NCBI GenBank assembly: GCA_007694915.1 | Contig: REEV01000059.1 | Location: forward strand, 55,588 to 119,587 | DNA length: 64,000 nucleotides | DNA from: Cyanobium sp. PLM2.Bin73 | Lineage (GTDB): Bacteria > Cyanobacteriota > Cyanobacteriia > PCC-6307 > Cyanobiaceae | Direction of reading: 5' to 3' | Part shown: positions 18,384 to 29,204 of the stretch, one piece after another | How the letters are laid out: each line of letters starts with the position of its first letter | Numbering within the stretch: the first letter of the stretch is position 1 | Made by a program: the position numbers and the translations under genes | Notes under the pieces: generated by a model | The model's database searches: none | Told to the model about the DNA's origin: nothing | The model's input: the letters and a program-made list of their open reading frames with translations, nothing else

Positions 18384-19108
18384 AACCGGAATCGCTCCCC
18401 CAGGTAGTGGCTTCTCACCAGGGGATCGTGGCCCACCTCCGCCGATGGCCCCGAGGCCAGAATCGCCCCTTCCGAAAGGATGTAGGCACGGTCGGTGATC
18501 GCCAGGGTTTCGCGCACGTTGTGGTCGGTGATCAGCACGCCCATACCGCGGCTCCGCAACCCGCCGATCAGCTCCTGCAGGTCGGCCACCGCGATCGGAT
18601 CAACCCCGGCGAAGGGTTCATCGAGAAGCAGGAAGCGTGGACCCGCCTCCCCCACCGCCAGCGCCCGGGCCACCTCACAGCGCCGCCGCTCGCCCCCGGA
18701 GAGCTGGTAGCCACGGCGATGCTCGAAGGCCCCGAGGTGGAATTCGGCGATCAGGGTGTCCAGGCGCGGGCGGCGCAAGGGCTGGGGAGTGCCGCTCTGC
18801 TCGAGGGTGAGGCGAAGGTTGTCGCGCACGCTCAGCTGGCGGAAGACGCTGGCCTCCTGGGGGAGGTAGCCGATGCCGAGACGGGCCCGGCGGGGCATGG
18901 GCAGCGCAGAGATGTCCTCGTCGTCCAGCAGGACGCGGCCGCCATCCGGGCGCAGCAGTCCAGTCACCAGGCCAAAGGTGGTGGTCTTGCCGGCCCCGTT
19001 GGGGCCCAGCAGGCCCACCACCTCGCCCGGATCCAGCGAGATCGTCACATGGTTGACGAGTACCCGGCCACCAATGGCCAGGACCACGTCGTCAAGGGCC
19101 AGGGTCAT
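18380..19108 (-). CDS. lptB: Lipopolysaccharide export ATP-binding protein LptB
   Basis: A 242-residue ABC ATPase. Walker A is [19 protein letters not shown], the Q-loop is [15 protein letters not shown], the signature is [17 protein letters not shown], Walker B is [13 protein letters not shown], and the H-loop is [10 protein letters not shown]. The VFRQLSV and AGVDP segments are typical of LptB rather than of amino acid importers. It powers LPS extraction with LptF/G. It overlaps lptA (4 bases) and lptF (4 bases), so the three are almost certainly cotranslated. Confidence 0.96.
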   Translation of the reverse strand: MTLALDDVVLAIGGRVLVNHVTISLDPGEVVGLLGPNGAGKTTTFGLVTGLLRPDGGRVLLDDEDISALPMPRRARLGIGYLPQEASVFRQLSVRDNLRLTLEQSGTPQPLRRPRLDTLIAEFHLGAFEHRRGYQLSGGERRRCEVARALAVGEAGPRFLLLDEPFAGVDPIAVADLQELIGGLRSRGMGVLITDHNVRETLAITDRAYILSEGAILASGPSAEVGHDPLVRSHYLGERFRL

Positions 19109-19563
19109 GGGGCCGGCGCCGCCGGCTCTTGGCCCCCCCGCGGCGCCACCGGAAAGCGGCTGAGCACCTGCTCGCCGCTGGCGGGTTCGGCGATCACCCG
19201 CTCCTGATCCACCAGATAGGTGATGCGCTCGGCCTGAATCGAGGGGCCATCCAGCTGAATCACATCCACATCGCCGCTCAGCACCACCCGCCCCTCGCGG
19301 CTGAAGTACTGGGCCTGGCGGGCCGTGGCCACCACCTGGCGATCGGGGTAGACGATGCGCACATTCCCCGATGCCGTGATCACCCCGGTGACGTTGTCAG
19401 CGCGCTGGAGGTCGGATTCGATCGAGATCATGCCGGAGCCAGAGGCATCCGCGTGATCTCTGGACTGGGCTTGTCCGCCGGCGGGGAGCGCGGCGCACAG
19501 CAGCAGGCCGCTGAGGCCGAGACCCAGCAGGTGGCGTGGATTCAGCCGGGAGACAGCGTGCAC
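19105..19563 (-). CDS. lptA: LptA/OstA-like LPS-transport protein
   Basis: A protein with a hydrophobic export signal ([23 protein letters not shown]). An OstA-like beta-jellyroll follows: [47 protein letters not shown] and [12 protein letters not shown]. LptA bridges LPS across the periplasm. The start is uncertain. GTG 19563 gives 152 residues with a normal signal peptide. The frame is also open from ATG 19629 or GTG 19635, which would overlap the DUF309 gene and give an unusually long N-terminal region. Direct overlap with lptB supports the role. Confidence 0.85.
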   Translation of the reverse strand: MHAVSRLNPRHLLGLGLSGLLLCAALPAGGQAQSRDHADASGSGMISIESDLQRADNVTGVITASGNVRIVYPDRQVVATARQAQYFSREGRVVLSGDVDVIQLDGPSIQAERITYLVDQERVIAEPASGEQVLSRFPVAPRGGQEPAAPAP

Positions 19564-19612
19564 AGGGTGGTGGAGGGCCGGCCGGTCGCGGAGAGGTGCC
19601 GATGGGTCGAAT

Positions 19613-20013
19613 CTACCGATGGGGCCCATCGACACCAGGGGCGTGGGGAAGCAGGACCGGCGGCGGCAGGGCAGGTGAGGCTTCGTTCGCCTGCAGGGCC
19701 CTCAACCAGCCGCGGGCATTGGCCCGAAGGGCCTCGAGATCCAGGCCGAGGGCCTGGCCCCCCGCCGAGCGCAACCGGCCCAGTCCCTCGCCGGTGAGCA
19801 CGGTGGCCCCGCGGCGGTTGCCGTTGGCGTGGTGGAGCTGGGCCACGGCGATCTGAAGGATGCCCTGGAGCACCGGGCGGATGGGCCCGGAGGTTTCATG
19901 CCAGAGCTCCTCGAACTGGTCATGGCAGGCGTACCACTCAGCCGTGTTGAACAGGCGGATGGCCTGCTGGAGCCGCGGATCGACCAGCAGACGCGCTTCC
20001 TCCGGATCCAGCG

Positions 20014-20017
<4 letters not shown>
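19613..20017 (-). CDS. DUF309 family protein
   Basis: A 134-residue helical protein with the DUF309 core: AIRLFNTAEWYACHDQFEELWHE followed by a second helix pair ILQIAVAQLHHANGNRRGA. Conserved His, Glu and Trp residues in the CHDQFEELWH segment suggest a metal or ligand pocket; the family function is unknown. The only available start is TTG at 20017, which overlaps the typA stop by 4 bases (TTGA). Positioned between typA and lptA on the same strand. Confidence 0.85.
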
Positions 20018-21822
<1,805 letters not shown>

Positions 21823-21953
21823 ACTTTAAGAATTCCTGCGATCTGGGTTGTTATCTTTCCCCATCCTAACCGACGGTGCTTGTCCACCATGGCCCCCATG
21901 GGGCACCAGCTCACCGGTTCGCTGCCAGCGCTCGGGCATGGATCCTCACAGCA

Positions 21954-22679
21954 TCAGGGCCCAGTGTCGCTGGCGCGGCTGAGGCGATGGGCCGGCTCAA
22001 ACACCTGCAGGGCCGCCGCGGTGCCCTCGAAGCGCCAATGCCAGGGCTCGTAGCTCACGCCCTGGACGTTGCCTTCGGGGAACGAGAGGATGAAGTGGTA
22101 GCGGGCGGCGTTGGCCTGCAGCCAGCTGAAGGCCTGGGTGGTTTCGAAGCTCACCGAGAGGTTGCTCTGGGGGGCATAGGCATCGCCCAGATCCACGGCG
22201 TAGCCCGTGCTGTGCTCGGAGAAGCCGGGGGGCGCGCTCACCTGGGCTCGCTCCAGGGCGCTCTGGTTGCGTTCCGACTTGATGGCGAAGAACAGCTCCT
22301 CCTGCAGTTCCGCCGGGCGGAAGGCACTGAGCACCACCAGCTGCACCCCATCAGCGACGGCCGCGCGCTGCATCGCCAGCAGGGCCTGGGCCGCATCGCG
22401 CTGCAGGGCCTGGCCGGGGGCTACCTCCACCAGCTCGGCCGCTGAGGCTTCCTCGTAGGGGAAGTGGCCGAGCAGGCGGCCATCGGCGCTGGTGCGGGCA
22501 TCCAGCCCCCGCACCGGAGGGGGCGTCAGCCACAGCCGCAGGGGTTCGGGAAACAGCAGCGCCAGCCCCACGACCAGCGCCGACACCCCCAAGCCCAGGA
22601 GTCCCAGGCGGTTGAGGAAGGGAGAGCGGGGGGGGCGCTGCGGTTGGCTGCGCTGCGCCACGGGGATGTCATCAGCCAC
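21954..22679 (-). CDS. D-alanyl-D-alanine carboxypeptidase, VanY type (peptidase M15B)
   Basis: About 241 residues from GTG 22679. A short cytoplasmic start is followed by one membrane anchor (LGLLGLGVSALVVGLALLF) and an extracytoplasmic M15 domain. The zinc signature SEHSTGYAVDLGD gives the first His and Asp ligands, and YEPWHWRFEG supplies the C-terminal His. VVLSAFRPAELQ is the conserved substrate segment. Members trim the terminal D-Ala from peptidoglycan stem peptides. The frame is open to 22808, but the extra residues are low complexity and overlap the chlP promoter side, so I prefer 22679. A second M15 peptidase lies at 28478-29194. Confidence 0.88.
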   Translation of the reverse strand: MADDIPVAQRSQPQRPPRSPFLNRLGLLGLGVSALVVGLALLFPEPLRLWLTPPPVRGLDARTSADGRLLGHFPYEEASAAELVEVAPGQALQRDAAQALLAMQRAAVADGVQLVVLSAFRPAELQEELFFAIKSERNQSALERAQVSAPPGFSEHSTGYAVDLGDAYAPQSNLSVSFETTQAFSWLQANAARYHFILSFPEGNVQGVSYEPWHWRFEGTAAALQVFEPAHRLSRASDTGP

Positions 22680-22866
22680 GGCAGCGGACCCTCGCCAGCC
22701 GCCCCCGGACTGCAGTCGCCGGGCGCTGGGCGGCCGAGAAGCGGGCTGGGGTGGTGCGATGGCTGAAGAGAACGGAGACGACCGAGGTGTGCAGCCCGAC
22801 GACAACACACCGTGAAGATCCTAGGTGGGAAGCCCGGTTCAGCCCCCTGCCCGGGATTAACGGTGT

Positions 22867-22872
22867 TACGGT
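22867..22872 (+). promoter_or_regulatory. Candidate -10 box of chlP
   Basis: TACGGT, 36 bases before the chlP ATG at 22909, in the gap divergent from the VanY-type gene. Fits TAnnnT; the -35 region is not clear. Confidence 0.4.
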
Positions 22873-22908
22873 CCGGCCACTTCTCAACTCCTTTGGGGCG
22901 AGCATTCG

Positions 22909-24348
22909 ATGTTGCGAGTGGCAGTTGTGGGCGGTGGGCCCAGTGGTTCCTGCGCAGCCGAGATTCTGGCCAAGGCCGGCATCGAAACCTGGATTTTCGA
23001 GCGCAAACTTGATAACGCCAAGCCCTGTGGCGGCGCCATCCCATTGTGCATGGTGAGCGAGTTTGACCTTCCCGATTCGATCATCGATCGCAAAGTTCGG
23101 AACATGCGGATGATCTCCCCCTCGAACCGCGAGGTGGACATCCATCTGAATAACCAGGATGAATACATCGGCATGTGCCGCCGCGAAGTGCTGGATGCCT
23201 TCCTGCGCAACCGCGCGGCCGATCTCGGCGCCCACCTCGTGAACGGTCTGGTGACCAAGATCGACACGGGCGCCAAGCGCCAGGGCCCCTACACCCTCAC
23301 CTATTCCGATTACAGCGGCGGTGAAGCCACCGGCGAAAGCAAGACCCTGGAGGTCGACCTGATCGTTGGCGCCGATGGCGCCAACAGCCGGGTGGCCAAG
23401 GCCATGGACGCCGGTGATTACAACGTGGCCATCGCCTTCCAGGAGCGCATCAAGCTGCCTCCCGAGGAGATGAGCTACTACGAAGACCTGGCGGAGATGT
23501 ACGTCGGCACTGACGTATCTCCCGACTTCTACGCCTGGGTGTTTCCCAAGTATGACCATGTGGCCGTCGGCACCGGCACCATGCAGAACAACCAGGCTCT
23601 GATCAAGAGCCTGCAGGTGGGCATCCGCGAACGTGCCAAGAAGCGGCTGGTGAAAGGTGAGGTGATCAAGGTGGAGGCCCATCCGATCCCTGAGCATCCA
23701 CGCCCGCGGCGGGTGGTGGGCCGCATGGCCCTGGTGGGCGATGCGGCCGGCTACGTCACCAAGAGCTCGGGGGAAGGCATCTACTTCGCGGCCAAGAGCG
23801 GCCGCATGTGCGCCGAGCAGATCGTGGCGGCCAGCCAGGGCGGCCAGCGCATCCCCAGCGAAGCCGATCTCAAGGCCTACCTCAAGACGTGGGACCGCCA
23901 GTACGGCGCCACCTACAAGGTGCTGGAAATCCTCCAGAACATCTTCTACCGCAACGACGCGGCTCGCGAGGCGTTCGTGGAGATGTGCGATGACAAGGAC
24001 GTGCAGCGCCTCACCTTCGACAGCTACCTCTACAAGCGTGTGGTGGCGATGAACCCCTGGCAGCAGCTGAAGCTCACCCTGCTCACCCTCGGGGCCGTGC
24101 TGCGCGGCAACGCCCTTGCCCCCCAGACCTACAAACCCGTCCCCAGCACGGTGCGCGACGAGGCCGAGGTCAATGCCCTGCTGGCGGTGAGCAGCATCAA
24201 GGGGGGCATCAATGCCTCCAAGGAGAAGAAGCAGGCGGCACGTCTGGCCCAGACCGGCGATCAGGCCGCCCTGGATCCGGCCCCCTCCACCGGCATCGAC
24301 TCCACCAGCGTGCAGCAGGACGAGCGCGAGCCCGCCGGGGTGGCCTGA
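22909..24348 (+). CDS. chlP: Geranylgeranyl reductase (chlorophyll phytyl chain)
   Basis: A 479-residue FAD- and NADPH-dependent reductase converting geranylgeranyl groups to phytyl for chlorophyll a and tocopherol. Signatures are the dinucleotide-binding start VAVVGGGPSGSCAAEILAKAG, KPCGGAIPLCMVSEFDLP, LIVGADGANSRVAKAMDAG and VGDAAGYVTKSSGEGIYFAAKSG. The catalytic domain ends near residue 415. A further 60 or so hydrophilic residues, rich in Ala, Lys and Gln (KEKKQAARLAQTGDQAAL), form an extension that shorter homologues lack. Monocistronic, with a hairpin downstream. Confidence 0.97.
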   Translation: MLRVAVVGGGPSGSCAAEILAKAGIETWIFERKLDNAKPCGGAIPLCMVSEFDLPDSIIDRKVRNMRMISPSNREVDIHLNNQDEYIGMCRREVLDAFLRNRAADLGAHLVNGLVTKIDTGAKRQGPYTLTYSDYSGGEATGESKTLEVDLIVGADGANSRVAKAMDAGDYNVAIAFQERIKLPPEEMSYYEDLAEMYVGTDVSPDFYAWVFPKYDHVAVGTGTMQNNQALIKSLQVGIRERAKKRLVKGEVIKVEAHPIPEHPRPRRVVGRMALVGDAAGYVTKSSGEGIYFAAKSGRMCAEQIVAASQGGQRIPSEADLKAYLKTWDRQYGATYKVLEILQNIFYRNDAAREAFVEMCDDKDVQRLTFDSYLYKRVVAMNPWQQLKLTLLTLGAVLRGNALAPQTYKPVPSTVRDEAEVNALLAVSSIKGGINASKEKKQAARLAQTGDQAALDPAPSTGIDSTSVQQDEREPAGVA

Positions 24349-24387
24349 ACAGCCACGTGCGGCCCCCGGCCCCCAGCCCCGAAGGAA

Positions 24388-24423
24388 GGCCGATTTCAGC
24401 CGCTGATGCAGCTGAAATCGGCC
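24388..24423. terminator. Perfect 13-bp hairpin between chlP and glyS
   Basis: GGCCGATTTCAGC (24388-24400), loop of 10, GCTGAAATCGGCC (24411-24423). The right-hand arm and loop lie within the glyS 3' end, whose stop codon (24396-24398) is in the left arm. On the minus strand the stem is followed by TTCCTT, so it most likely terminates glyS; on the plus strand it can also stop read-through from chlP, although no T run follows. Confidence 0.7.
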
Positions 24424-26561
24424 AGCACCGAGGCCTGATTGCGCAGCAGGGCCAGCAGCGACAGCCGGTTGCGCCGCAGCGCCGGGTCGTCGACCATCAC
24501 CATCACGCTCTGCTCGCCGTCGAAGAACTCGGCCAAGGTGCCGGCGCTGGCCGCCAGGGCTGAAGCCAGTTCGCCGTACCGCTGGGCGTCACCGCCCTGG
24601 GCCAGGGGCTCCAGTTTCCGCACCACCGCCAGCATGGCGGCCTCGCTGTTCGTCTCGAACAGCTGGTCATCCACGCTGTCCCGCACCTGCCGCTGATCGG
24701 GGGGCAGGTCAGCCTGGGCGGCCAGCCTGGCGGCCCGTACCACAACGGCCCGCACAGCATCCAGGCTGCCCGTGGCGCGCAGGTCCATCAGCAGATCGGC
24801 CCGCTGACGCGCGTCGGTCGGCTGGCGCAGCAGCCGCTGCGGGGATGTGCCCTCGCCCGCCACGGCCTGCACCAGGTCTGGCGCCACGCCGTCGTCTTCC
24901 AGCAGGCTCACCAGGCGCTGGCGCAGCAGCTCGGCCAGCTCGGCGCTGAGCTGGCCGGCATCCATGCGGAACTGGGGGAGCCGCTCGGCCCAGTGGGCCG
25001 TGCAGCGGTCCAGCAGGGCCAGCAGGTCGAGGTTCCAGTCCCGGGCCCAGAGGATCTGCAGCAGGCCATTGCCGGCGCGGCGCAATGCATAGGGATCGGA
25101 GGAGCCACTGGGCCGCTCCCCCTTGGCATAGATGCTCAGGAGCAACTCCAGTCGCTCGGCGAGGGCCACCACCGCGCCGGCGTCGGAGTGGGGCAGCTGG
25201 TCGCCGGCGCCCCTGGGGCGGTAGTGCTCGAGCACGGCCAGGGCCACCTCGGGGGCCTCCCCCTCAGCGAGCAGATACTTGCCTCCCATCACCCCCTGCA
25301 GCTCGGGGAACTCGCCCACCATCTGGCTCACCAGGTCGTGCTTGCACAGATGGGCGGCGCGGCGGGCGTGGGCGGCGACGGCGGGGGAGAGGTCGAGCTG
25401 CTCCAGGAGCACGTCGGTGCACCATTCCAGTCGCTCCACCCGGTCGCGCAGCGAGCCCAGGCCCTCGGCAAAGGTGACCCGGGCCAGCTGATCGCGGCGG
25501 TCGATGCTGGGCACGGCACGATCGGCCTGCAGAAAGAACTCGGCATCCGCCAGCCGGGCCTTGAGCACCCGCTCATTACCGCGCCGGATGGTGGCGACGG
25601 CTTCGGCGCGACCGCTGGCGATGCAGAGGAAGCGGGGCTGCAGGATTCCCCTCGCCCGCTGAGCCAGGGGGTCGCTACTCTCGTGATGCTCATACAGGGG
25701 CACATAGCGCTGGTGGGCCCGCATCACGGTGCTCAGCACTTCCGGTGGCAACTCCAGATAGCGGTCATCGATCCGGCCCTCGATCGGCAACGGCGCCTCC
25801 ACCAGATCCACGAGTTCGTCGAACAGCTCCACCGGCATGTCCGGCCGGGCCCGGTGCTGCGAGGCGGCGGCATCCACGGCCGCGCGGATGGCCTGGGCCC
25901 GGGCCTGACGGTCCACCTCCACCCCCGCCGCCGCCAGGTCCTGGCGGTAGCTGGCGGCTGAATGGATGGTCACCGGCTCGCTGCGGAGCCGGTGACCCCG
26001 GCTCGTGGCCCCGGCCACCACGGCCGGGTCACAGCCGGCCAGCCGGACCGGCAGAACGCTGTCCTCGAGCAGCGCCACCAGCCAGCGAATGGGCCTGGAG
26101 AAGCGCTGCTCCCCCGCACCCCAGCGCATGAAGCGGCGGCCCTGCAGGGCCTGGATCCAGTCGGGGATGAGCCGCACCAGCACAGCGGCGGTGGGCTCCC
26201 CGCGCTCCACGGTGTGGGCGAAGACGAACGGGCCCTTGGCGGTGTCGCGCACCTGCAGGGCCTCGGGCTCCACCCCGCAGCGGCGGGCGAAACCGATGGC
26301 GGCCGCGGTGGGTTGACCATCCCGGAACGCCTGGGCCGCCGGTGGGCCCTTGCGCTCCTCGCGGCGGTCCTGCTGAGCCGCCGGCAGGCCCTCCACGATC
26401 ACCGCCAACCGTCGTGGGGTGCCGGTGACCTCCAGGGACAGCGGATCGAGGCGCAGCGCAGCCAGATCCGCTCCCACCCGTGCGTGCAGCTGGGGGAGGG
26501 CCAGGCGGACGAAATCGGCGGGCAGCTCCTCGGTTCCAATCTCCAGCAGGAATGACGACAC
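24396..26561 (-). CDS. glyS: Glycyl-tRNA synthetase beta subunit
   Basis: About 721 residues, the large subunit of the bacterial alpha2-beta2 glycyl-tRNA synthetase that contributes tRNA recognition. The N-terminal FLLEIGTEELPADFV is diagnostic, with FMRWGAGEQRFSRPIRWLVAL, LSTVMRAHQRYVPLY, CKHDLVSQMVGEFPELQGVMGG and the C-terminal DALR-like helices. GTG 26561 (VSSFLLEIG) gives the usual N-terminus; an upstream ATG at 26585 adds 8 residues and cannot be excluded. The alpha subunit glyQ is not nearby. Divergent from sir. Confidence 0.97.
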   Translation of the reverse strand: MSSFLLEIGTEELPADFVRLALPQLHARVGADLAALRLDPLSLEVTGTPRRLAVIVEGLPAAQQDRREERKGPPAAQAFRDGQPTAAAIGFARRCGVEPEALQVRDTAKGPFVFAHTVERGEPTAAVLVRLIPDWIQALQGRRFMRWGAGEQRFSRPIRWLVALLEDSVLPVRLAGCDPAVVAGATSRGHRLRSEPVTIHSAASYRQDLAAAGVEVDRQARAQAIRAAVDAAASQHRARPDMPVELFDELVDLVEAPLPIEGRIDDRYLELPPEVLSTVMRAHQRYVPLYEHHESSDPLAQRARGILQPRFLCIASGRAEAVATIRRGNERVLKARLADAEFFLQADRAVPSIDRRDQLARVTFAEGLGSLRDRVERLEWCTDVLLEQLDLSPAVAAHARRAAHLCKHDLVSQMVGEFPELQGVMGGKYLLAEGEAPEVALAVLEHYRPRGAGDQLPHSDAGAVVALAERLELLLSIYAKGERPSGSSDPYALRRAGNGLLQILWARDWNLDLLALLDRCTAHWAERLPQFRMDAGQLSAELAELLRQRLVSLLEDDGVAPDLVQAVAGEGTSPQRLLRQPTDARQRADLLMDLRATGSLDAVRAVVVRAARLAAQADLPPDQRQVRDSVDDQLFETNSEAAMLAVVRKLEPLAQGGDAQRYGELASALAASAGTLAEFFDGEQSVMVMVDDPALRRNRLSLLALLRNQASVLADFSCISG

Positions 26562-26638
26562 GGAACCGGACAGAACAGCTGCCAACTCTATGGATGGAAC
26601 GGTTGCCGATTCACCGGCCTTCGCCGGCTGCCGTTCGC

Positions 26639-26644
26639 TACGGT
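26639..26644 (+). promoter_or_regulatory. Candidate -10 box of sir
   Basis: TACGGT, 27 bases before GTG 26672, in the glyS-sir divergent gap. It supports the GTG start, since upstream start codons would leave this box inside the gene. Confidence 0.4.
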
Positions 26645-26671
26645 CAGCGGGTTGAGGATTGCCTGCGTGCC

Positions 26672-28471
26672 GTGTCCGATAAAGTAACTTCCGGATCCAC
26701 GCTGCCCGCCGGCTCCAGCCAGCGGCCGCGCGCCAGCGCGCCCAGCAACGGCCAGCCCAGCAAGTTTGAGCAGCTCAAGCACAACAGCGGCCATCTGCGC
26801 GAGCCGCTGGCCACGGAACTGGGCAATGACCAGCCCAACTTCACCGATCCCGCAGTACAGATTCTCAAATTTCACGGCTCCTACCAACAGGACAACCGTG
26901 ACAACCGCCAGAAGGGACGGGACAAGGATTGGCAGATGATGCTGCGTCTGCGCAGTCCCGGCGGCCGCATCCCTGCCCCCCTCTATCTGGCCCTCGATTC
27001 ACTCTCCGATCAGCTCGGAAACGGCACCCTCCGGGCCACCACCCGCCAGGCCTTTCAGATGCACGGGGTGCGCAAGGAGAACCTGAAGGAGGTGATCGGC
27101 ACGATTGTGCGGCATCTGGGCTCCACCCTGGCCGCCTGCGGTGACATCAACCGCAACGTGATGGCCCCGGCGGCCCCGTATGCCAAGGGTGCCTACCCGG
27201 CGGCCCGTGACCTTGCCGACGACATCGCCGATCTGCTCGCTCCCCAGGCGGCCGAGGGCTCCTATCTCGACCTGTGGGTGGACGGTGATCTGAGCTACCG
27301 GATCAAGCCCAGCGCCGGGGTTCGGCAGGTCAAGCAGCGCCAGAGCGAAGGTGGCGTGTTCAGTGGCGACGCTACAGAGCCGCTCTACGGCAGCACCTAC
27401 ATGCCGCGCAAGTTCAAGGTGGCCGTTACCGTGCCGGGCGACAACTCGGTGGATCTGCTCACCCAGGACATCGGTCTGGTGCTGTTCTGTGATCCCAATG
27501 GCCGGCCCCAGGGCTGCAATGTGTACGTGGGCGGCGGCATGGGCCGCACCCATAACAAGGAGGAGACCTTTGCTCGCACGGCCGATCCTCTCGGCTATGT
27601 GGCCCATGAGCATGTGCTGGATCTGGTGCAGGCGATCGTGGCCCTGCAACGCGACCACGGCGATCGCGAGCAGCGGCGCCACGCCCGCATGAAATACCTG
27701 ATCCATGACAACGGCGTCGACTGGTTCCGCGAGCAGCTCTGCTCCACCTACTTCCACCATCCGGTTCGTGCCCTGCGCGATGAGCCCCGGGCCCGGCTGG
27801 AGGACTACCTGGGCTGGCACCGCCAGAGCCCAGGGCTCTGGTTCGTGGGCCTCCCCCTCCTCTGTGGCCGCCTCAGCGGAGAACGCAAGGCCGGCCTGCG
27901 GCGCCTGGTGGACACCTACAAGCTCGAGGTGCGCATCACGCCCAATCAGGATCTCCTGCTCTGCAACATCGGCACCGCCCAGCGCTCCAGCCTCAAGGTT
28001 GAGCTGGCGGCCCTGGGCTGGGAGAAACCCGAGGAAACCTCCCTGCTCTCCCGCCACGGGATCGCCTGCCCTGCCCTGCCGCTCTGCGGGCTGGCGGTGA
28101 CGGAGTCGGAACGCATCTTCCCGGACGTGCTCGATCGGCTCGAGTCCCTGCTCGACCGGCTGCAGATCGACAAGCCGATCCTGGTGCGGATGACCGGCTG
28201 CCCCAACGGTTGTGCCCGCCCCTACATGGCCGAACTCGGCCTGGTGGGCAGCGGCGTGGATCAGTACCAGCTGTGGCTTGGCGGCAGCGCCCAGCTCAGC
28301 CGGCTGGCGGAGCCCTACCTGGAGAAGATGCCCCTGCACGCCCTCGAGGCCACTCTCGAACCGCTGCTGCTGGCCTGGCGCCAGAACGGCCTGCGCCGTG
28401 GCTTCGGTGACTTCGTGGCCAAGAGCGGCCGCGAGGAGGTGCAACGGCTGCTGGCGGTGGCCGCCAACTGA
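26672..28471 (+). CDS. sir: Ferredoxin-dependent sulfite reductase
   Basis: About 599 residues from GTG 26672 (VSDKVTSGSTLP). Reduces sulfite to sulfide with six electrons from ferredoxin, using siroheme and a [4Fe-4S] cluster. The four cluster cysteines are in CPALPLC and, further on, TGCPNGC. Two sulfite/nitrite reductase half-domains precede them (RATTRQAFQMHGVRKENL; FCDPNGRPQGCNVYVGGGMG). Nitrite reductase is excluded by overall resemblance to plant-type SiR, but this was not tested. The frame stays open to 26480 upstream; the extra part is antisense to glyS and is not family-like. Confidence 0.95.
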   Translation: MSDKVTSGSTLPAGSSQRPRASAPSNGQPSKFEQLKHNSGHLREPLATELGNDQPNFTDPAVQILKFHGSYQQDNRDNRQKGRDKDWQMMLRLRSPGGRIPAPLYLALDSLSDQLGNGTLRATTRQAFQMHGVRKENLKEVIGTIVRHLGSTLAACGDINRNVMAPAAPYAKGAYPAARDLADDIADLLAPQAAEGSYLDLWVDGDLSYRIKPSAGVRQVKQRQSEGGVFSGDATEPLYGSTYMPRKFKVAVTVPGDNSVDLLTQDIGLVLFCDPNGRPQGCNVYVGGGMGRTHNKEETFARTADPLGYVAHEHVLDLVQAIVALQRDHGDREQRRHARMKYLIHDNGVDWFREQLCSTYFHHPVRALRDEPRARLEDYLGWHRQSPGLWFVGLPLLCGRLSGERKAGLRRLVDTYKLEVRITPNQDLLLCNIGTAQRSSLKVELAALGWEKPEETSLLSRHGIACPALPLCGLAVTESERIFPDVLDRLESLLDRLQIDKPILVRMTGCPNGCARPYMAELGLVGSGVDQYQLWLGGSAQLSRLAEPYLEKMPLHALEATLEPLLLAWRQNGLRRGFGDFVAKSGREEVQRLLAVAAN

Positions 28472-28477
28472 TCGGCC

Positions 28478-29194
28478 TCAGCCCACCCGTCCGAAATGCG
28501 CCGCCGGCTCCCCCCGGCTCCAGGCCCAGAGCTGATCGCCCCAGCTGAAGTGCCACCACTCGTTGGGGTGCTGGGCGAAGCCCGCCTGCTCCATCACCGA
28601 GCGCAGCAGACTGCGCCGGTGGTGCCAGCTCAGATAACGCTGCTGCTGGCGGGGATCGCGGCACTGCTGGCTGGCGCCCAGGAAATGGTCGGGTTCCGAC
28701 ACCGCGCCGATGGCGTCGATGGCCGAACCCATGTCCAGGGGTTCGCCGCTGCCGCTGGCGAGGGTGAGGTCCACCGCCGCACCGGTGCTGTGGGGTGGCG
28801 GGGCGGCGGCATCGGGGTTGGGGGGAGCCCAGAAGCGTCCCACCTCGGCCACCACGGCCTGGCGCTCGCGGCTGCTCTGATGGGGGTCGATGCCCCGCTC
28901 GCGGCAGGTGCTGGCGATGCTGTGCTCCACCATGAAGGCCTGCACCGCCAGGGGCCGCCAGGCATCGAAGATCGCCAGGCCCCACTGGGGCTGGGATTGG
29001 CGCAGCAGCTGCTGGGCCCGCAGCAAGCGCTCGATCACCTCCTGCCTGAGGCGGAACGGGCATCCGCTGCTGCCGTAGGGGGCGCCCAGGACGGCGTAGG
29101 GGTGGGGTTCCAGCCGCAGCAGCTCGGCGGGCAGGGGCTGGAGAGGATCGCCGCCATCGTGGATGGGAATGGCAGACCAGGGGCGCAGGCTCAC
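28478..29194 (-). CDS. D-alanyl-D-alanine dipeptidase, VanX/DdpX type (peptidase M15D)
   Basis: A 238-residue zinc peptidase cleaving D-Ala-D-Ala dipeptide. VanX signatures are FDAWRPLAVQAFMVE, HSTGAAVDLTL with the His and Asp zinc ligands, FDMGS-like PLDMGSAID, and NEWWHFSWGDQLWAW with the catalytic Glu and third His. No signal peptide is visible, so it is probably cytoplasmic. No vanH/vanA ligase is nearby, so turnover of cell-wall dipeptide is more likely than glycopeptide resistance. It lies 10 bases after recG in the downstream direction and converges with sir. Confidence 0.9.
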   Translation of the reverse strand: MSLRPWSAIPIHDGGDPLQPLPAELLRLEPHPYAVLGAPYGSSGCPFRLRQEVIERLLRAQQLLRQSQPQWGLAIFDAWRPLAVQAFMVEHSIASTCRERGIDPHQSSRERQAVVAEVGRFWAPPNPDAAAPPPHSTGAAVDLTLASGSGEPLDMGSAIDAIGAVSEPDHFLGASQQCRDPRQQQRYLSWHHRRSLLRSVMEQAGFAQHPNEWWHFSWGDQLWAWSRGEPAAHFGRVG

Positions 29195-29204
29195 GGCTCC
29201 GGAA

